Positions 1-6,577 of a stretch of 11,656 nucleotides of DNA are shown in pieces. The position numbers were made by a program, and so were the translations under genes. The stretch is taken from contig DFST01000146.1 in NCBI GenBank assembly GCA_002378975.1, positions 1 to 11,656 on the forward strand, read 5' to 3'. Below the pieces are notes generated by a model. That model saw only the letters and a list, made by a program, of their open reading frames with translations. It had not been told where the DNA came from and ran no database searches. The DNA comes from Chitinophagaceae bacterium UBA3430 (lineage in GTDB: Bacteria > Bacteroidota > Bacteroidia > Chitinophagales > Chitinophagaceae). The stretch's first letter is position 1; each line of letters opens with the position of its first letter.

Positions 1-131
1 TAATGTGAACAGGTAGGCTGATAACGACATTTGGGTCCGATGATCGGCGAGATCACCCATTGATAGATCCGAATCAATAAGATCAAGGGCCAACCGATGA
101 GATAGAACAAGAAGATGCGGAACTCTTTCAT
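1..131 (-). CDS. yidD: YidD, membrane protein insertion efficiency factor (5' part only)
   Basis: The gene runs off the window start, so only the first 43 residues are visible. They begin MKEFRIFLFYLIGWPLILLI, a hydrophobic amphipathic segment, and continue with YQWVISPIIGPKCRYQPTCS. That second stretch is the YidD family signature, including two of its conserved cysteines. YidD is a small inner-membrane-associated protein known to improve YidC-dependent membrane protein insertion. Its usual length is 70-85 residues, so about half is present. The ATG at 131-129 overlaps the rnpA stop codon as ATGA, which suggests translational coupling, and the rpmH-rnpA-yidD order is widespread in bacteria. 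Identification is from the motif and the context. The missing 3' half cannot be judged. Confidence 0.93.
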   Translation of the reverse strand, partial: MKEFRIFLFYLIGWPLILLIRIYQWVISPIIGPKCRYQPTCSH

Positions 132-499
132 TCCGGAAAGATTTTCGCCCAAGCCTGCTGCACCTGCTGTTGACAGGTTGGGTAATCGGGCAAGCTGCGC
201 CCGGTAAATAAGATGAACAGGTCCAAGCCCTGCTGTTGCTGCTTCAACGCTTCTTTCCAGCGTACTTGGTCGAGGCGGTACGATTCACGAATCAGTCGTT
301 TGATTCGGTTTCGATCAACGGCCCGCTTGAATTGCTTGGAAGAAGCACCGACGCCCACCTGAATGCCGGTAGCCGAACGGAATTGATAGATGAACCGAAA
401 TTCTCCCAGTGAAAATCGCTTGCCCTTTTGGAACAAGGCATCAATCGACTTGCGACTTTTCAGCCGTTCAGTACGGGGAAAACGGAGATGGAGTTTCAT
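128..499 (-). CDS. rnpA: Ribonuclease P protein component
   Basis: This 123-residue protein has the usual RnpA length and is strongly basic. It carries the family signature around RAVDRNRIKRLIRESYR (residues 59-75), in which the RNR core (63-65) contacts the catalytic RNA. The N-terminal ERLKSRKSIDALFQKGKRF is also typical. With the RNase P RNA (not in this window) it matures tRNA 5' ends in the cytoplasm. The ATG at 499 lies only 6 nt beyond the U-tract of an intrinsic terminator that follows rpmH, and there is no obvious Shine-Dalgarno site. Expression by read-through from rpmH is therefore the simplest model. The stop codon overlaps the yidD start by 4 nt. A Gln-rich patch (87-90) is a minor local peculiarity. 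Confidence 0.96.
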   Translation of the reverse strand: MKLHLRFPRTERLKSRKSIDALFQKGKRFSLGEFRFIYQFRSATGIQVGVGASSKQFKRAVDRNRIKRLIRESYRLDQVRWKEALKQQQQGLDLFILFTGRSLPDYPTCQQQVQQAWAKIFPE

Positions 500-505
500 G
501 CAAAT

Positions 506-531
506 AAAAAAGGCTCCGGAATGCCGGAGCC
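506..531 (-). terminator. Intrinsic terminator between rpmH and rnpA
   Basis: On the minus strand an 8-bp perfect stem, GGCTCCGG/CCGGAGCC (512-519 with 524-531), has a 4-nt loop and is followed directly by six T residues (506-511). It lies 48 nt beyond the rpmH stop codon and ends 6 nt before the rnpA ATG. Its probable role is to end most rpmH transcripts while letting a fraction continue into rnpA and yidD. Confidence 0.85.
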
Positions 532-559
532 GTAAAATTATTGAATCGACCGCGTTCGT

Positions 560-573
560 CTGCCTACAGGCAG
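560..573 (-). repeat. Short palindrome just after rpmH
   Basis: Plus-strand ctgcctacaggcag reads as arms CTGCC and GGCAG around a 4-nt centre (six pairs if the central two bases are left unpaired). It starts 6 nt beyond the rpmH stop codon and has no T-tract, so it is not an intrinsic terminator on its own. It could protect the 3' end of the transcript, or be one copy of a dispersed palindromic repeat. Only one copy was noticed here. Confidence 0.4.
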
Positions 574-579
574 TCGGGC

Positions 580-735
580 TTATTTCAGTTTGCGCTCATC
601 CGAAACGGTCAGCTTTTTGCGACCTTTGGCACGACGGCTAGCCAATACCTTACGACCATTGGCAGTAGACATGCGCTCACGGAAACCGTGTACGCTTTTG
701 CGACGTTTGTTGTGCGGTTGGAATGTACGTTTCAT
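580..735 (-). CDS. rpmH: 50S ribosomal protein L34
   Basis: A 51-residue, extremely basic protein beginning MKRTFQPHNKRRKSVHGFRE and continuing RMSTANGRKVLASRRAKGRK. This is the L34 signature almost residue for residue (KRTFQP, HGFRxRM, GRxVLxxRRxKGRxxL). The family is usually 44-52 residues long, so it is complete. It binds 23S rRNA in the large ribosomal subunit. The gene is first in the rpmH-rnpA-yidD order. A candidate -7 element lies about 120 nt upstream, giving a leader of roughly 115 nt, and part of that leader can pair with the bases just before the ATG. An intrinsic terminator follows the gene. Identification is secure. Confidence 0.98.
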   Translation of the reverse strand: MKRTFQPHNKRRKSVHGFRERMSTANGRKVLASRRAKGRKKLTVSDERKLK

Positions 736-736
736 T

Positions 737-785
737 TTCTGGTTCTGTTTTCACGTTCGATCCGGCGGATATTCGCGGACCAGAA
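737..785 (-). promoter_or_regulatory. Inverted repeat in the rpmH leader covering the start-codon region
   Basis: On the minus strand TTCTGGT (785-779) and ACCAGAA (743-737) are perfect 7-nt complements separated by 35 nt. The 3' arm ends one base before the rpmH ATG. The enclosed segment contains a further small stem, ATCC/GGAT, around 753-763. Folding would pair the ribosome-binding region, as expected of a ribosomal-protein leader that regulates translation. This is an inference from complementarity only. Confidence 0.35.
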
Positions 786-856
786 TAGAAGCCGGGAGAA
801 CGACTCCGATCGGTTAGCCTGCTGGTCACCACACCTACAGGTTTGTGAAAGGAGGG

Positions 857-864
857 CAAAGGTA
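857..864 (-). promoter_or_regulatory. Candidate -7 element for rpmH
   Basis: The minus strand reads TACCTTTG, an exact match to the Bacteroidota primary sigma -7 consensus TAnnTTTG. It lies downstream of the murI terminator and 121 nt upstream of the rpmH ATG. I found no convincing -33 TTG at the usual 19-21 nt spacing. The predicted transcription start is near 850. Confidence 0.5.
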
Positions 865-897
865 AGGGAAGAGGGGCAGAAGACGTAGGCTGAATGC

Positions 898-936
898 AAA
901 AAAAGAGCCCAATCGCTGCCTGTCAATGGATTAGCT
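898..936 (-). terminator. Probable intrinsic terminator of murI
   Basis: On the minus strand AGCTAATC (936-929) can pair with GATTGGGCT (913-905), giving eight base pairs including one G-T, with one bulged G. Seven T residues (904-898) follow. The 5' arm lies within the last codons of murI and the loop, about 15 nt, contains the stop codon. The stem is weaker than the other terminators in the window, but the T-tract is good and the position is right. Confidence 0.55.
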
Positions 937-1762
937 GGTCGGCCGGGAGGTGTTTTGACCGGATCTCATGGCCATAAAAGGCGGCCGCCTGCCGGTCAAA
1001 TGCAGCCGGCTCATCCGTGGTATAAAATCGGATCTCCCCACTCCGACCCAACCGCTGCTCCATCTCGGGGTGGCGGTTTAAATAATCGGCTAAGCTGTCT
1101 GCCACGATTTGTCCCTGCGTCAACAACTCCACCCCGTTGGGGAGGAATTGCCGGATCTTCTTTTCCAATAAGGGATAATGCGTGCAGGCCAATAAGACCA
1201 GATCCGTTTCCGATGATTGAGCAAATAAAGCTTTCAGATCTTTCTGAACGAAATAATCGGCCCCCGACCCCTCGTGCTCGCCTTGTTCTATGAGTGGTAC
1301 CCAGAGCGGACATGCCTGCTGATGCACCCGAACATCCGGAAAGAACTTGGCCATTTCCAACACATACGACTCCGACTGAACCGTACCCGGTGTGGCCAAT
1401 ACCCCCACGTGTTTGGATCGGGTGTGATCGCCCATGATCTCGGCCGTTGGGCGGATTACCCCCAATACCCGATTGTCGGGGGCTAGGGTGGGCAGATCAG
1501 TTTGCTGAATGGTCCGCAGTGCCTTGGCAGAGGCCGTATTGCAAGCCAGGATCACGAGCGGACAACCTTGATCAAAAAACCAACGCACGGCTTGCAGGGT
1601 ATACTGATAAATGGTTGCATAGGAGCGATTGCCGTAAGGCGCGCGGGCATTGTCGCCTAGATAGAGATAATCATAGCCAGGCAATCGATCGACCAGAGCG
1701 CGCAGGACGGTGAGTCCGCCATAGCCGGAATCAAAAACACCGATGGGACCGATTGCTGACAT
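923..1762 (-). CDS. murI: Glutamate racemase
   Basis: A 279-residue protein with all the hallmarks of the Asp/Glu racemase family. The N-terminal GVFDSGYGGLTVLRAL (8-23) includes the catalytic-site Asp11, followed by YLGDNARAPYG (34-44). The first catalytic cysteine is in ACNTASA (Cys74), and the second is in LLACTHYPLL (Cys193, with His195). It interconverts L- and D-glutamate in the cytoplasm to supply D-Glu for peptidoglycan. Length is normal. It follows the second skp gene but is separated from it by a strong terminator, and has an exact TACATTTG element 5 nt before its ATG, so it is probably transcribed on its own from a near-leaderless mRNA. A weaker terminator overlaps its 3' end. Confidence 0.97.
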   Translation of the reverse strand: MSAIGPIGVFDSGYGGLTVLRALVDRLPGYDYLYLGDNARAPYGNRSYATIYQYTLQAVRWFFDQGCPLVILACNTASAKALRTIQQTDLPTLAPDNRVLGVIRPTAEIMGDHTRSKHVGVLATPGTVQSESYVLEMAKFFPDVRVHQQACPLWVPLIEQGEHEGSGADYFVQKDLKALFAQSSETDLVLLACTHYPLLEKKIRQFLPNGVELLTQGQIVADSLADYLNRHPEMEQRLGRSGEIRFYTTDEPAAFDRQAAAFYGHEIRSKHLPADQLIH

Positions 1763-1766
1763 AACT

Positions 1767-1774
1767 CAAATGTA
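1767..1774 (-). promoter_or_regulatory. Candidate -7 element for murI
   Basis: The minus strand reads TACATTTG, an exact TAnnTTTG match. It sits between the T-tract of the skp terminator and the murI ATG, leaving only 4 nt before the start codon. Transcription would begin at or next to the ATG, which implies a leaderless or nearly leaderless message. No clear -33 TTG is present. Confidence 0.5.
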
Positions 1775-1784
1775 GGGGAAGAAT

Positions 1785-1809
1785 AAAAAAGCCTCCCATT
1801 GGGAGGCTT
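1785..1809 (-). terminator. Intrinsic terminator of the uppS-bamA-skp unit
   Basis: A perfect 9-bp stem, AAGCCTCCC/GGGAGGCTT (1801-1809 with 1789-1797), has a 3-nt loop and runs into a T-tract (1785-1790) on the minus strand. It begins 19 nt beyond the stop codon of the distal skp/ompH gene and ends 22 nt before the murI ATG. It is the best terminator in the window. Confidence 0.9.
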
Positions 1810-1828
1810 CCGTATTTCAAAAATGAAA

Positions 1829-2401
1829 TTAATTTTTTGCGCCGGCTGGCTTGGCAGCAGCAGGTTGTTGTTGCAATTGAGCCGGGATCTTGATGCCGAG
1901 TTCATTCAACACCGGAACCAGCAAATTGTCTTGCTCAGGAGCGACCAACAGCGACTCAGGCGTAACCACGTAGGTGTATCCTTTTTTCTTGGCCACGGCA
2001 TCGATGGCTTTGCGGGCCTTGGCAATATAAGGCTCCAAGAACTCCTGTTGTTTTCCTTGCAGGATCTGCTGAATGATGGACTCTGCTTGGCTCAACTCAT
2101 CCTGGTAGGATTGGAGTTCTTTGCCAATGATGTCACGAACGCTTTTCGATTTAGTCGTATCCGCGTAATCTTTCAATTTCTTTTGATACTCATCCTGGAT
2201 GTAATTCAGGCGGGGCATCACGGAATCCTTAACGAATTGTTGACCAACGGTATCGAGGTTGACTTTCTCAGCAGCCAGTTCAGGCATCAATCCGAGCACG
2301 TCATTCACGCGAACGTAGCCGATTTTGGTGGCTTGCGCGATCAATTGTTGGGCACCTGCACCGAAAATGACCAGCGCCAGGATCAAAAGGGTTTTTTTCA
2401 T
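1829..2401 (-). CDS. Skp/OmpH family periplasmic chaperone (distal copy)
   Basis: A 190-residue protein with a signal peptide (MKKTLLILALVIFGAGAQQL, probable cleavage near Ala-Gln at 22-23). The mature part starts with the family's beta-strand motif KIGYVRVNDVLGLMPEL. A long charged helical section (about 45-125), rich in Lys, Glu and Gln, fits the Skp coiled-coil tentacles. A return strand KKKGYTYVVTPESLLVA closes the head domain. A final segment from about 172 is rich in Gln, Ala and Pro and is probably disordered. Skp proteins hold unfolded outer membrane proteins in the periplasm on the way to BamA. It lies 13 nt after the first skp gene and ends in the operon terminator. The family is clear; the specific clients are unknown. 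Confidence 0.9.
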   Translation of the reverse strand: MKKTLLILALVIFGAGAQQLIAQATKIGYVRVNDVLGLMPELAAEKVNLDTVGQQFVKDSVMPRLNYIQDEYQKKLKDYADTTKSKSVRDIIGKELQSYQDELSQAESIIQQILQGKQQEFLEPYIAKARKAIDAVAKKKGYTYVVTPESLLVAPEQDNLLVPVLNELGIKIPAQLQQQPAAAKPAGAKN

Positions 2402-2414
2402 GGTTTTTATTTGT

Positions 2415-2924
2415 TTATCGTACTCCTAATTCTTTGAGAACATCCTCACTTTTATCAAGTTTGGGGTCGGCAAAGATAATGGTTATTCCCTCACTTTTAT
2501 CGAAGACCAGCTCGTAGCCGCGCGATACGGACAGCTTCTGAACGGCATTGAAAACCTTGTCCTGAATCGGCTTGATCAGCTCCTGACGCTTTTTGAAGAG
2601 GTCGCCCTCAAATCCAAAACGCTTCCGCTGCAGATCACGAACCTCCTTCTCCAAGCCATACAATTGATCTTCGCGCTTCTTGCGCAATTCTTCGGTCAGC
2701 ATCACCTGCTCGGCCTCATAATCGCGGTACATCTTATCCAGCTTCGCCTGCTTGCCATCGATCTCTTTCTGCCAATCGGCGGCAATGCCGTCCAATTGCT
2801 GCTGCGCCTCCTTGTAAGAAGGCATCTTGTCGAGGATATAGCGCGTATCAATAATGGCGTACTTCTGAGCCAGCAAACTGCCTACCCAGAACAGCGATAA
2901 GAGCAGAAAAAGGGATTTTTTCAT
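2415..2924 (-). CDS. Skp/OmpH family periplasmic chaperone (proximal copy)
   Basis: A 169-residue protein with signal peptide MKKSLFLLLSLFWVGSLLAQ, then KYAIIDTRYILDKMPSYKEA, the standard OmpH/Skp N-terminal strand and helix. A long heptad-like charged region (about 45-125) is the predicted coiled coil. The head is completed by VQKLSVSRGYELVFDKSEGI and a short tail ending in LGVR. Length matches the family closely. It is expected to be a periplasmic holdase for outer membrane proteins, working next to BamA, whose gene ends 12 nt upstream. The downstream paralogue is longer and clearly diverged, so the two copies are an old duplication, a usual arrangement in this phylum. No separate promoter is seen in the 12-nt gap, so it is cotranscribed with bamA. 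Confidence 0.92.
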   Translation of the reverse strand: MKKSLFLLLSLFWVGSLLAQKYAIIDTRYILDKMPSYKEAQQQLDGIAADWQKEIDGKQAKLDKMYRDYEAEQVMLTEELRKKREDQLYGLEKEVRDLQRKRFGFEGDLFKKRQELIKPIQDKVFNAVQKLSVSRGYELVFDKSEGITIIFADPKLDKSEDVLKELGVR

Positions 2925-2936
2925 ATAGAATATGTT

Positions 2937-5684
2937 TTATTCCGGTTCGAAGCCCAACATGAAGGTGAAACGAGAAGCCGCTTTCAAGCCTGTTTGACCA
3001 GGCTGGATCCGATCTAGTCCGATGCCGTAGTCAAACCCAAGCAGACCGAACATCGGGAGGAAGAAACGCATACCGGCCCCTACACTGCGACGCAAACGGA
3101 ACGGATTGTAGTCGCGGTAATTGTACCAACCATTCGCCGCCTCGAAGAAGGTCATGGCATAGATGGTGCTACTCGGATTGGTGACCAGTGGAAAACGCAT
3201 CTCGAGCTGATACTTATTGAAGATCGTAAAGAACTGACTGGCACTTTGCTGATCGGGGTTAATGGTCGGATCGGAGGTTTGGTAAACCGGATATCCGCGG
3301 TGTGCGACGATGTCGTAACCCAGCAAACCAAAGTTGTTGGTCAAGCCCGCATCCCCCACTTGAAAACGCTCGAAGGGCGAATAATCCAGGGCCCGATTGT
3401 ATCGTCCCATGAAACCGTATTTGGCCGCGATCTTTAATACGAACTGGCGATTCTTGTCGGCACCCAGCGCCTTACCGATCGGCACATACCACTCAGCATT
3501 GAAACGCCATTTGTGGTACTCCGGATTGCGGTACTTGTTGTTGTTATTGGCGATGGTCTTGTTGAACAAGGAATACGGGGGCGTGAACTGCACACTGGAG
3601 GTGATGTTCGATCCGCTAGTCGGGAAGATCGGGTTGAAGACGGAGGAACGCTGCAACGCAATTTTAAAACTCACGTTGTTCGATGTACCGTTCGAAAAAT
3701 TGGGATCGAAGATGGGATAGTTGCGCAGTACGTACTGGGTGTAATTGAATGTATACACCAAACTGAAATAGTCATCGGGCCATTTCAACTGCTTACCGAG
3801 CGAAACAGAGAAACCGGTCGTCTTCAAGAAGTTGGTATCCGAACGGGCGCGGTCGATGGTTCCGGTGAATGGATCGAAAGCGTTGGAGAACTTACTGTTG
3901 TTGAATGAAATGGTAAACGAGTTGCGCTTTTTTCCGCCCAGCCAAGGTTCGGTGAATGAGGCGTTGTAAGAACGATAAGCGCGGCCGTTTGACTGCAAAC
4001 GAACACTGAGTTTTTGTCCATCGCCGGTTGGTAACGGATCCCAAGCCGATTTCTTCCAAATGTTTCTGATGGAAAAGTTGTTGAACGTAACGCCCAAGGT
4101 TCCGGTCAGTCCGATGCCACCACCCCAACCGGCTGAAAGTTCCAATTGGTCAGAACTTTTCTCCTCCAGTTTCCAGTTGATATCCACAGTACCATCTTCC
4201 GGATTGGGAACAACGCCCGGGTTGATGGTCTCCTGATTGAAATATTGGAGGTTACCCAATTCACGTTGAGAACGGATCAAATCGGCACGACTGAACAGCT
4301 CACCCGGAATGGTGCGGAGTTCACGACGAACCACATAATCTTTTGTTTTTTCATTGCCGGCAATGGTCACATTCTTGATGCGTGCCTGCGGACCTTCCAT
4401 CAAACGGATCTCGTGATCGATGGTGTCGTTGTAAACTGCCGTCTCCACCGGCTCAGCACGGAAGAACAGATAACCATCGTCCATGTAGTAACTACTGAGG
4501 TCACCGCCTTCCTGCGAAGCTTCCTTACCCAAGCGCTTGTTCATCGTAGCCGCATTGTACACATCACCTTTGTTGATCCCCAACAGCTGATTCAACAATG
4601 AGTCGCTGAACTTGGAATTTCCTTTCCACACAATGTTGCCAAAATAGTAACGACGACCTTCACTCACTTTGAGGTCCACATTCATGTTCCCCTTAGCGGT
4701 CAAGTACTGCGTATCGGCCAGGATCTGCGCATCGCGGTATCCCATCTCGTTGTAATAATTCAACAAGCGCTCTTTGTCTTCTTCGTACTTCTTATCGTCG
4801 AATTTGGCACCGCTAAACAGCTTGAAGCGGAAATACGGATCGAGTAATTGTTTGGTGCGCGATGGAGAAAGAAAGCCCCAATCCTTCAAATAGGTATTGA
4901 AAGCCAATGGCTCGGTTGTTCCATACGGACTGCCCGATTGATCCGGACGCAAGGTCAACTTGGACATCTCCTTAGTACCCTTCAGGCGCTTCTTCAGCTT
5001 GAATACATCCACCCGCTGGTTGCCGAAAATGCGGACCTCGTTGATGCGCACCTTGTTGCCTTTATCGATGTGGATCGTGAGTGTGTTGGAATTGACATAA
5101 GTCGGATCGGGTGTTTCGTCGATGCGGACCTTTACATTGCGATAACCCTTCTCTGTAAAATGCTTGGTGATCTTCTCGGTGATTTCGCGGCGGGTATTCT
5201 CCGAAATGATGGTTTGCTTGGTCAACACCACTTTGGTCAGGATGTCTTCTTCTTCAGTTTTACGAATGCCAACGAATTTGTAGTTCCCCAAACGCGGACG
5301 TTCTTGTACATAGATCTCAAACCAAACCTTATCGCCTTCGATGCGCGTTGCGTAAATGCGGATGTTCGAAAACAATTTTTGACGCCAGAGGTTGCTGATC
5401 GCTTTTCCGAATAATTCCGAACCGGGATGGATGAATTTATCACCCGGCTGTAGATTGGCGATCGAATAAACGATCGAGGTATCCGAATACTGAATGCCGG
5501 TGATGGAAATGCCACCAATGGTGTACTCTTTGACGATCTTGGCATTGGACCATTCGATCAATTTAGGGTCGACCGAAGTCGAGGGCGTTGAATCAACGAT
5601 CACTTGCGCCTCCGTTCGGAGAACCATCAAGGCCATCAGGCAACAAACCATGTACAGCGTACGCTTCATCCGGTGCTTCTTCAA
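2937..5684 (-). CDS. bamA: Outer membrane protein assembly factor BamA
   Basis: A 915-residue Omp85 protein. A signal peptide occupies about 1-27 (two candidate starts, Met1 and Met6; MKRTLYMVCC from Met6, at 5669, also looks natural). Five POTRA domains can be drawn: about 53-129, 130-209, 210-343 (enlarged by a roughly 50-residue insertion around 240-290), 344-431 and 434-507, the last containing VRRELRTIPGELFSRADLIR. The linker EEKSSDQLELSAGWGGG leads into the barrel (about 515-915). The barrel carries the conserved loop-6 RGY motif (796-798) and the strand motif FFEAANGW (846-853). It folds and inserts outer membrane beta-barrels. Its neighbours, two Skp chaperones downstream and uppS upstream, fit that role. 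Unusually, the protein ends GFEPE rather than in an aromatic residue. Confidence 0.96.
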   Translation of the reverse strand: MKKHRMKRTLYMVCCLMALMVLRTEAQVIVDSTPSTSVDPKLIEWSNAKIVKEYTIGGISITGIQYSDTSIVYSIANLQPGDKFIHPGSELFGKAISNLWRQKLFSNIRIYATRIEGDKVWFEIYVQERPRLGNYKFVGIRKTEEEDILTKVVLTKQTIISENTRREITEKITKHFTEKGYRNVKVRIDETPDPTYVNSNTLTIHIDKGNKVRINEVRIFGNQRVDVFKLKKRLKGTKEMSKLTLRPDQSGSPYGTTEPLAFNTYLKDWGFLSPSRTKQLLDPYFRFKLFSGAKFDDKKYEEDKERLLNYYNEMGYRDAQILADTQYLTAKGNMNVDLKVSEGRRYYFGNIVWKGNSKFSDSLLNQLLGINKGDVYNAATMNKRLGKEASQEGGDLSSYYMDDGYLFFRAEPVETAVYNDTIDHEIRLMEGPQARIKNVTIAGNEKTKDYVVRRELRTIPGELFSRADLIRSQRELGNLQYFNQETINPGVVPNPEDGTVDINWKLEEKSSDQLELSAGWGGGIGLTGTLGVTFNNFSIRNIWKKSAWDPLPTGDGQKLSVRLQSNGRAYRSYNASFTEPWLGGKKRNSFTISFNNSKFSNAFDPFTGTIDRARSDTNFLKTTGFSVSLGKQLKWPDDYFSLVYTFNYTQYVLRNYPIFDPNFSNGTSNNVSFKIALQRSSVFNPIFPTSGSNITSSVQFTPPYSLFNKTIANNNNKYRNPEYHKWRFNAEWYVPIGKALGADKNRQFVLKIAAKYGFMGRYNRALDYSPFERFQVGDAGLTNNFGLLGYDIVAHRGYPVYQTSDPTINPDQQSASQFFTIFNKYQLEMRFPLVTNPSSTIYAMTFFEAANGWYNYRDYNPFRLRRSVGAGMRFFLPMFGLLGFDYGIGLDRIQPGQTGLKAASRFTFMLGFEPE

Positions 5685-5783
5685 AACGTGGAAATAATAT
5701 TGTAAATTGTTATCTATCAGTTAGTTATATAGTAATCCGCTAGGGAAGGTGGGCAAATTAACGGATATTCCTGAAAGTCTTTG

Positions 5784-6539
5784 TTAAATCGGCTCGGAAC
5801 TCACTTGTTCGGAGGTCTTTCCGAACCGGCGTTCGCGTTGCTGATAATCGAGTAAGGCCTTGTAGAGATGCTGGCGTCGAAAATCGGGCCAGAGCGTTTC
5901 GGTGAAGTAAAACTCAGCATAGGCCAGCTGATAAAGCAAGAAGTTGCTGATCCGGTGCTCCCCGCTGGTACGGATCATCAATTCTGGATCGGGGAAGTCT
6001 CGGGTCGATAAATGAGCGGCGATCACCTCGGCATCCACGGATTCGGGCGAGAGCTCACCGGCTTGGATCTTTCGGCCCAATTGGTGAAAAGCCTGCGTGA
6101 TGTCCCATCGACCACTGTAACTCAAGGCCATGATCAAATGCATGTGATCGTTCTCAGCAGTAAGCTCCAGCGCCTCGGTCAGCTCTTGCTGAGCCGTTGG
6201 CGGCAGCATGGTCAGATCGCCGATTACGTGTAGACGAATTCCATTTTTCTTGAGCTGCTCCACTTCCTTCCGAATGGTGTTGACCAGCAACTCCATGAGT
6301 CCGCTGACCTCAGCCTGTGGCCGGTCCCAATTCTCTGTTGAAAACGCATAGAGCGTGAGGTATTGGATCCCCAGCTCTGCACTGGCCTCCACGATATCGC
6401 GCACGCTTTGGACCCCATGAAAATGTCCAAAAAGCCGGTCCTCACCCCGCTCCTTGGCCCAACGGCCATTGCCATCCATGATGATGGCCAGGTGTTGGGG
6501 CAGGTGGTCCCGTTCAATATTGGCTTTTAGATCCTCCAT
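5784..6539 (-). CDS. uppS: Isoprenyl transferase (undecaprenyl diphosphate synthase)
   Basis: A 251-residue cis-prenyltransferase. LAIIMDGNGRWAKERG (17-32) contains the catalytic Asp22. YLTLYAFSTENWDRP (60-74), ALSYSGRWDI (138-147) and LMIRTSGEHRISNFLLYQLA (187-206) are the remaining signatures of substrate and Mg binding. It adds isopentenyl units to farnesyl diphosphate to make the C55 carrier lipid used for peptidoglycan and surface glycans, at the cytoplasmic face of the inner membrane. The ATG at 6539 directly touches the T-tract of the porG terminator. A start 21 residues before the MDGNGRW core is normal for the family, so this start is credible. It begins the uppS-bamA-skp-skp unit; 98 nt separate it from bamA with no obvious terminator between. 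Confidence 0.97.
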   Translation of the reverse strand: MEDLKANIERDHLPQHLAIIMDGNGRWAKERGEDRLFGHFHGVQSVRDIVEASAELGIQYLTLYAFSTENWDRPQAEVSGLMELLVNTIRKEVEQLKKNGIRLHVIGDLTMLPPTAQQELTEALELTAENDHMHLIMALSYSGRWDITQAFHQLGRKIQAGELSPESVDAEVIAAHLSTRDFPDPELMIRTSGEHRISNFLLYQLAYAEFYFTETLWPDFRRQHLYKALLDYQQRERRFGKTSEQVSSEPI

Positions 6540-6562
6540 AAAAAAACCCCCTCGAGAGGGGG
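6540..6562 (-). terminator. Intrinsic terminator of porG, fused to the uppS start codon
   Basis: On the minus strand CCCCCT (6562-6557) pairs with AGGGGG (6552-6547) across a 4-nt loop, followed by seven T residues (6546-6540). The next base is the A of the uppS ATG. It lies 38 nt beyond the porG stop codon. Any transcript entering uppS from porG must pass through it. Confidence 0.82.
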
Positions 6563-6564
6563 CA

Positions 6565-6572
6565 CAAATTTA
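6565..6572 (-). promoter_or_regulatory. Candidate -7 element for uppS
   Basis: The minus strand reads TAAATTTG, an exact TAnnTTTG match lying 2 nt before the 5' arm of the porG terminator. A start site 5-8 nt downstream would fall within that arm. A transcript from here would therefore lack part of the hairpin and escape termination while producing a very short leader. No convincing -33 TTG is present. Confidence 0.5.
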
Positions 6573-6577
6573 CCAAT

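Noticed and set aside
1..900. A replication origin near rpmH-rnpA-yidD
   Set aside because: In many bacteria this cluster lies beside dnaA and oriC, but no DnaA-box cluster (TTATCCACA-like), AT-rich unwinding region or dnaA gene is visible here.
677..926. Two minus-strand open frames of 60-64 codons around the start of rpmH (677-859 and 732-926)
   Set aside because: They are out of frame with or upstream of L34, cross its leader or the murI terminator, and show no family features. Nothing supports translation.
1799..2437. A 212-codon plus-strand open frame opposite the distal skp gene
   Set aside because: Its Leu/Phe/Gln-rich product is what the complement of a Lys/Glu-rich coiled coil gives, and it runs through the intrinsic terminator.
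4848..5414. A 188-codon plus-strand open frame inside bamA
   Set aside because: The opposite strand encodes clear POTRA domains; the plus-strand product has no family features.
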